In this document: positions 60,417-64,000 of the stretch, piece after piece | Position numbering within the stretch: the first letter of the stretch is position 1 | How the letters are laid out: each line of letters opens with the position of its first letter | Assembly: GCA_937876195.1 (NCBI GenBank) | Contig: CALEIK010000004.1 | Coordinates: forward strand, 16,863-80,862 | DNA length: 64,000 bases | Source: an uncultured Flavobacteriales bacterium | GTDB taxonomy: Bacteria; Bacteroidota; Bacteroidia; Flavobacteriales_D; Crocinitomicaceae | Direction: 5' to 3' | The notes under the pieces: model-generated | Databases searched by the model: none | Told to the model about the DNA's origin: nothing | The model's input: the letters and a program-made list of their open reading frames with translations, nothing else | Translations under genes and position numbers: made by a program

Positions 60417-61709
60417 TAAATAATTTTCTAGAACTTCCAATCCCACACTTCGCGATCCTTTCAATAGAATGAGGTAACCAGAATTTGGTTCGTTGGATTG
60501 AAAGTAGTTGGTAAGCTCTTCCGTTGTTTTGAAGGTGTGAATAACAGCTTCGGAATTTATTTTTTCAAACTCGCTACCAACGGTGTATGCCTTTAAATTT
60601 AATTCTTCCAGAAGTTGAATGATTGCCTTATGTTCGAGAGAAGACTCTGTTCCAAGTTCTTTCATATCACCAAGAATACATAGCTTAATAGGGTTTTCAA
60701 TCATTGCAAAACTCTCCAGTGCAGACCGCATACTTGTGGGATTAGCATTGTAACAGTCAAGAATTAACGTATTTCGCTCAGTTTTTTTGACCTGTGATCG
60801 ATTGTTCGTTGGTGAGTAAGAGGTAATCGCTTCTGAGATCATCTCCTCATTCACTGAAAACCTCACGCCGAATGCAATTGCAGCCATGTAGTTGTAAAAA
60901 TTATACTTCCCAACCATTTGGGTTGATATGCGATCTGATTGAAACTGTTTAAATGTCCAAGTCATCTCTACAAAAGGGGAGAGCGAAATTAATTCACCTT
61001 TGACATCTCCATGAGTGCTGGTTCCGTAAGAAAATTTCTTTGTGTTCTCAGGTAAGATCTCAAGCAACAGTGAGTCGTCGGCGTTCACGATGATTTCACC
61101 CTTGTTTTTAGCAACAGCGTCATACAATTCCTTCTTTGTCTTAATAACGCCAGCATAATCAATAAATCCTTCAAGATGCGCTTTTCCTATGTTGGTAATG
61201 ATTCCGTAATTCGGTAGCGCAATATCACACAATTCTTCGATGTCCTTAAATTTGTTGGCGCCCATTTCAATTATGGCAATTTCATGCTCCTTATTTAGTT
61301 GGAGTAGGGTGAAGGGGACGCCTAAGTGATTGTTTAAGTTTCCTTTCGTCGCTAGGACATTGTATTTTTTTGAAAGAACACAGTTGATTAGTTCTTTGGT
61401 GGTTGTCTTTCCGTTACTTCCTGTAATTCCAATGACGGGAATAGTGAATTGTTTGCGGTGATACAATGCCAATTCTTGAAGAAATTGCACACTGTCGTCG
61501 ACGAGTGTCATGTTTACAGCGTCTGTAAAGTAGGTCGCATTATCAACAATTACGTGAGCAGCTCCTTTTTCAAGTGCCAGAGAAGCGAAGGTGTTTCCGT
61601 CAAAGTTTTCTCCCTTTATGCATATAAAAAGTGATCCTTTATTGATGGCTCTGGTATCGGTGCAAACTCCAGTAGAATTGATGAACAATTCGTAGATCTT
61701 TTTATCCAT
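60414..61709 (-). CDS. murF: UDP-N-acetylmuramoyl-tripeptide:D-Ala-D-Ala ligase
   Basis: A 431-residue Mur ligase that adds D-Ala-D-Ala to UDP-MurNAc-tripeptide in the cytosol. STGVCTDTRAINKGSLFICIKG is the MurF N-terminal domain, ITGSNGKTTTKELI the ATP site, HLGVPFTLLQL and EMGANKFKDIEELCDIALPNYGIITNIGKAHLEGF the central domain, and DCYNANPTSMRSALESF the C-terminal signature. I chose the ATG at 61709: the 46 upstream codons of the open frame are the terminator region and gldJ's end. gldJ precedes it, with a terminator between. Confidence 0.95.
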   Translation of the reverse strand: MDKKIYELFINSTGVCTDTRAINKGSLFICIKGENFDGNTFASLALEKGAAHVIVDNATYFTDAVNMTLVDDSVQFLQELALYHRKQFTIPVIGITGSNGKTTTKELINCVLSKKYNVLATKGNLNNHLGVPFTLLQLNKEHEIAIIEMGANKFKDIEELCDIALPNYGIITNIGKAHLEGFIDYAGVIKTKKELYDAVAKNKGEIIVNADDSLLLEILPENTKKFSYGTSTHGDVKGELISLSPFVEMTWTFKQFQSDRISTQMVGKYNFYNYMAAIAFGVRFSVNEEMISEAITSYSPTNNRSQVKKTERNTLILDCYNANPTSMRSALESFAMIENPIKLCILGDMKELGTESSLEHKAIIQLLEELNLKAYTVGSEFEKINSEAVIHTFKTTEELTNYFQSNEPNSGYLILLKGSRSVGLEVLENYL

Positions 61710-61724
61710 GGGGTAAAAATAAAA

Positions 61725-61755
61725 AAAGCCTATTTGATTTAACAAATAGGCTTCA
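61725..61755 (-). terminator. Terminator after gldJ
   Basis: Minus strand aagcctatttg, loop, caaataggctt (11 pairs) followed by a run of seven T. It lies between gldJ and murF, so murF is read mainly from its own promoter or by read-through. Confidence 0.8.
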
Positions 61756-61777
61756 TTATTTATTCTAAAATTAGAAT

Positions 61778-63796
61778 CTATTTTTTCTTTTTCTTTTCTC
61801 TTCCGTAGTTCATTCCAGTAGGAGAACCTACACGATCCATTGCACAACGGAAACCAATTGCATCTGTTGCTTTGTCTTCGTCTAGGTAACGACGGTTACT
61901 TGCAACCAACCAGTAAGCTCTATCTTTCCAAGAACCACCTTTGTACACTCTTGATTTATCCGAGATCAAGGTAGTTGGCCACGAAGTTCTATCTTCACCA
62001 CCAGGTTTTACCTGAACACCATCCAACCCAAATTGCTCGTGCTCATCTTGGTACATCACCAAGTTAGGATCACGTGTCGCTTCGTTAATGTTATTTTTAC
62101 GTTCATCATTTCCGTAGAAAATAGAGCTTTCGATATCACCATCTAAGTAGTCAATGTAATCGTCCTTTCTGTAATTTAAACGTCCGATATTTTCTTCTTC
62201 TGTAACATTACGGTATTTCAATTTACCAGGAGTATCAAGAATGAAGTCTCTAAATCCGTCTCTTAGCATTGAAATTACTTCAAAAGCGTATTCTTCACCG
62301 TCTGGACCTGTTCTAATTTCATCAGCAAAGATTCCATCAAACAATTGATCTTGAATCAATGTAGAAGCTTCAATTTCGTGCTTATCGTTTTTGTAAACGA
62401 TAGCTAAGTCAAGTACTTCATTGATCTTACGTAATAAATCCAACTCAATAGAATCTTTTACTTTTCCATGAGAAACGTAGAAAGGGTCTGGAGCATATCC
62501 TCTTTTGGAAGGATTTCTCGATGAAACGTTTGCTGCCAAACCGACAGGTATAACAGTATCATTAGGATCATGTTTGTCTGCAGAAATACGTTGGAAACGA
62601 ATACGTTCGAACTCATTCAAGTACTCTTTCATACCGTGAACATCGTATTGAACTTGTGCATTTTTCAAGTCAATGCTTCCTTCGTTGTTCAATAACTTTG
62701 TTTTGAACACATTCCCTCTAAATGGACGGAATTCATCGTATTCTTCACTAGTTAATGGACGGTAAACATCCAGCACCCACTCAGAAACATTTCCAGCCAT
62801 GTGGTATAAACCGTAATCATTTGGCCAGAAAGACTCAACCGGAGCAGTGACGTCCGCACCATCATTTAAATTTCCTGCAACCCCCATGTAATCTCCACGT
62901 CCACGTACAAAGTTGGCACGAATTTGACCTGTAAACTGAGCTTCATCTTGTCTTACCCAGTGACCATCCCATGGGTATAATCTTCTTTCATCAATATTTT
63001 CTGTACCAGCTTGTAGGTTGCCAATTAACCCTGATGCAGCAAATTCCCATTCAGCTTCTGTTGGGAGACGATAGCGTGGAAGCAAAATTCCATCTTCCAT
63101 ACGTACGATACGCGTTCCTAGTCGTTTTCCGTTTACATTAGATGGGTCTAAATCTTGGATATTTCTAACCAATCCTTCTTCGTATTGACCAGCGTAGTAA
63201 GAATCAGTATTAAATGTGTTCTCATCTCTTTGATCTACGTTGAAAGCCAAGATTCCTTCACGAATAAGAATGTACTCGTTTACACGGTCAGTTCTCCATT
63301 TACAGTAATCGTTTGCTTGTAACCAAGAAACACCAACTACAGGGTAATCTCTGTATGCAGGGTGACGTAAGTAATAATCAACATATTTTTCGTTAAATCC
63401 TAGTTTAGATCTCCATACCAAAGTATCAGGCAATGCATTTTTGTAAACCATTGGATATGTCTCGTTGTATGCACGAGAAATCCAGTAAAGGTATTCTAAC
63501 CAGTGAAAATTAGTTACCTCCGTTTGATCCATATAGAAAGAAGAGACAGTTACTCTTGCAGCTCTATTGTTCCAATCGTGCATCACATCTTGTTCAGCTC
63601 TACCCATGGTAAAGGTACCACCTTCAATAAGAAGAAGTCCTGGACCAGTTTCTTGATCAACAAAAGGTACTTTTTGAAATCCTCCTTGCTTAGGATTGTT
63701 ATAATCCCAACCTGTTGTGTTCGAAGCATCTCTCGAACAAGCTACCGCTAAAAAAACACCGGTTACTGCAACAGCTACTATTTTGAAAAATCGCAT
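61778..63796 (-). CDS. gldJ: Gliding motility lipoprotein GldJ
   Basis: A 672-residue SUMF1/formylglycine-fold lipoprotein needed for gliding and type IX secretion in F. johnsoniae. Signal MRFFKIVAVAVTGVFLAVAC with the lipobox Cys places the start at 63796 (the longer frame begins at 63817). The fold shows IEGGTFTMGRAEQD, VSSFYMDQTEVTN, YRLPTEAEWEFAA, MAGNVSEWVLDVY, YKGGSWKDRAYWLVASNRR and AIGFRCAMD, then a Lys-rich tail (REKKKKK). It is longer than F. johnsoniae GldJ (about 560). Downstream of a PorP/SprF-type gene, followed by murF. Confidence 0.92.
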   Translation of the reverse strand: MRFFKIVAVAVTGVFLAVACSRDASNTTGWDYNNPKQGGFQKVPFVDQETGPGLLLIEGGTFTMGRAEQDVMHDWNNRAARVTVSSFYMDQTEVTNFHWLEYLYWISRAYNETYPMVYKNALPDTLVWRSKLGFNEKYVDYYLRHPAYRDYPVVGVSWLQANDYCKWRTDRVNEYILIREGILAFNVDQRDENTFNTDSYYAGQYEEGLVRNIQDLDPSNVNGKRLGTRIVRMEDGILLPRYRLPTEAEWEFAASGLIGNLQAGTENIDERRLYPWDGHWVRQDEAQFTGQIRANFVRGRGDYMGVAGNLNDGADVTAPVESFWPNDYGLYHMAGNVSEWVLDVYRPLTSEEYDEFRPFRGNVFKTKLLNNEGSIDLKNAQVQYDVHGMKEYLNEFERIRFQRISADKHDPNDTVIPVGLAANVSSRNPSKRGYAPDPFYVSHGKVKDSIELDLLRKINEVLDLAIVYKNDKHEIEASTLIQDQLFDGIFADEIRTGPDGEEYAFEVISMLRDGFRDFILDTPGKLKYRNVTEEENIGRLNYRKDDYIDYLDGDIESSIFYGNDERKNNINEATRDPNLVMYQDEHEQFGLDGVQVKPGGEDRTSWPTTLISDKSRVYKGGSWKDRAYWLVASNRRYLDEDKATDAIGFRCAMDRVGSPTGMNYGREKKKKK

Positions 63797-63869
63797 ATTA
63801 TAAGTTTTCGTTTTCATTGCTTTCTAAAATTCAATTTATACAACGTCTTGTTTTAATTTGGTTACAAGT

Positions 63870-64000
63870 TTAAAAGGATGGACAGGAAATTGTTCTGAAT
63901 GTCGCTGGTTTATCCTTGCAATTCAAATTAAGTCCGAGTGACACTTCATGTGAACCACCTGATACTCCGTTGTTGAGTTTTGATACCGTTACATCATAAC
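63870..64000 (-). CDS. PorP/SprF-family T9SS membrane protein, C-terminal end
   Basis: Minus-strand frame that enters from beyond the window and ends at TAA (63870-63872). The 42 residues (YDVTVSKLNNGVSGGSHEVS then LGLNLNCKDKPATFRTISCPSF) match the ends of PorP/SprF proteins: a last strand of the barrel, then an FRxISCPxF-type ending. These outer-membrane proteins work with T9SS. It is too short for confident naming. It is 73 bases upstream of gldJ and probably shares its transcript. Confidence 0.7.
   Translation of the reverse strand, partial: YDVTVSKLNNGVSGGSHEVSLGLNLNCKDKPATFRTISCPSF

Overview
The window is about 64 kb of chromosome from a member of the Bacteroidota, most likely the order Flavobacteriales and perhaps a Crocinitomicaceae/Fluviicola-like organism (family-level guess only). 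The support is direct: gldJ and a PorP/SprF C-terminus at the right edge, type IX secretion (T9SS) C-terminal sorting domains, a CHU_C/gliding-motility-type C-terminal domain, Bacteroidetes-style promoters (TTG, 16-20 bases, TAnnTTTG), few Shine-Dalgarno sites, and an A/T-rich composition.

Layout. 1-8.9 kb is an accessory zone: the 3' end of a REP-associated tyrosine transposase (RAYT), scattered REP-like palindromes, a LytTR regulator/sensor pair, small single-function genes (NTF2-like, VOC, cupin, GNAT, RDD) with cassette-like hairpins, and a gene relic. 8.9-12 kb carries YjdI/YjdJ, a subclass B1 metallo-beta-lactamase and an esterase. 12-25 kb holds a DEAD-box helicase with a WD40 protein, 3-hydroxybutyryl-CoA dehydrogenase, a 1,844-residue PAS/GAF histidine kinase, two T9SS cargo proteins and an alpha/beta-hydrolase fused to a TerB-like domain; a relic of this hydrolase gene lies upstream of the kinase gene. 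25.1-31.3 kb is a tight seven-gene operon: lipoprotein, ribulose-phosphate-3-epimerase-like protein with CBS domains, DAHP-synthase-like enzyme, KdsC-like phosphatase with an HTH-like N-terminus, saccharopine-dehydrogenase-like protein, UMF1 transporter, lipoprotein. 31-42 kb has gcvT, a DAO-type oxidoreductase, a 21-repeat TPR-like surface protein, apbE and mpl. 43-51.8 kb is envelope and secreted proteins, including a DUF3494 ice-binding protein, plus trhO and an M1 peptidase. 51.8-52.1 kb has tRNA-Val with tRNA relics. 52.2-58 kb is a minus-strand run gdh, nhaD, exbB, exbD, tonB, folC. The right end carries anmK, an acyl-CoA dehydrogenase, murF, gldJ and the PorP/SprF tail.

Functional themes are envelope biogenesis and recycling (mpl, murF, anmK, OmpA family, TonB system), T9SS/gliding (gldJ, PorP/SprF, CTD cargo), and fatty-acid and amino-acid catabolism (acyl-CoA dehydrogenase, 3-hydroxybutyryl-CoA dehydrogenase, glutamate-type dehydrogenase, gcvT).

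The most unusual items are the epimerase-CBS/DAHP-synthase/KdsC-HTH operon, the RAYT with its mobilised 3' tail, the tRNA-Val relic whose T-loop is split exactly by a 20-base palindrome, and the repeated pattern of 3'-end gene relics. No rRNA, CRISPR array, integrase or prophage was seen. Start codons moved downstream of the longest open frame are explained entry by entry.
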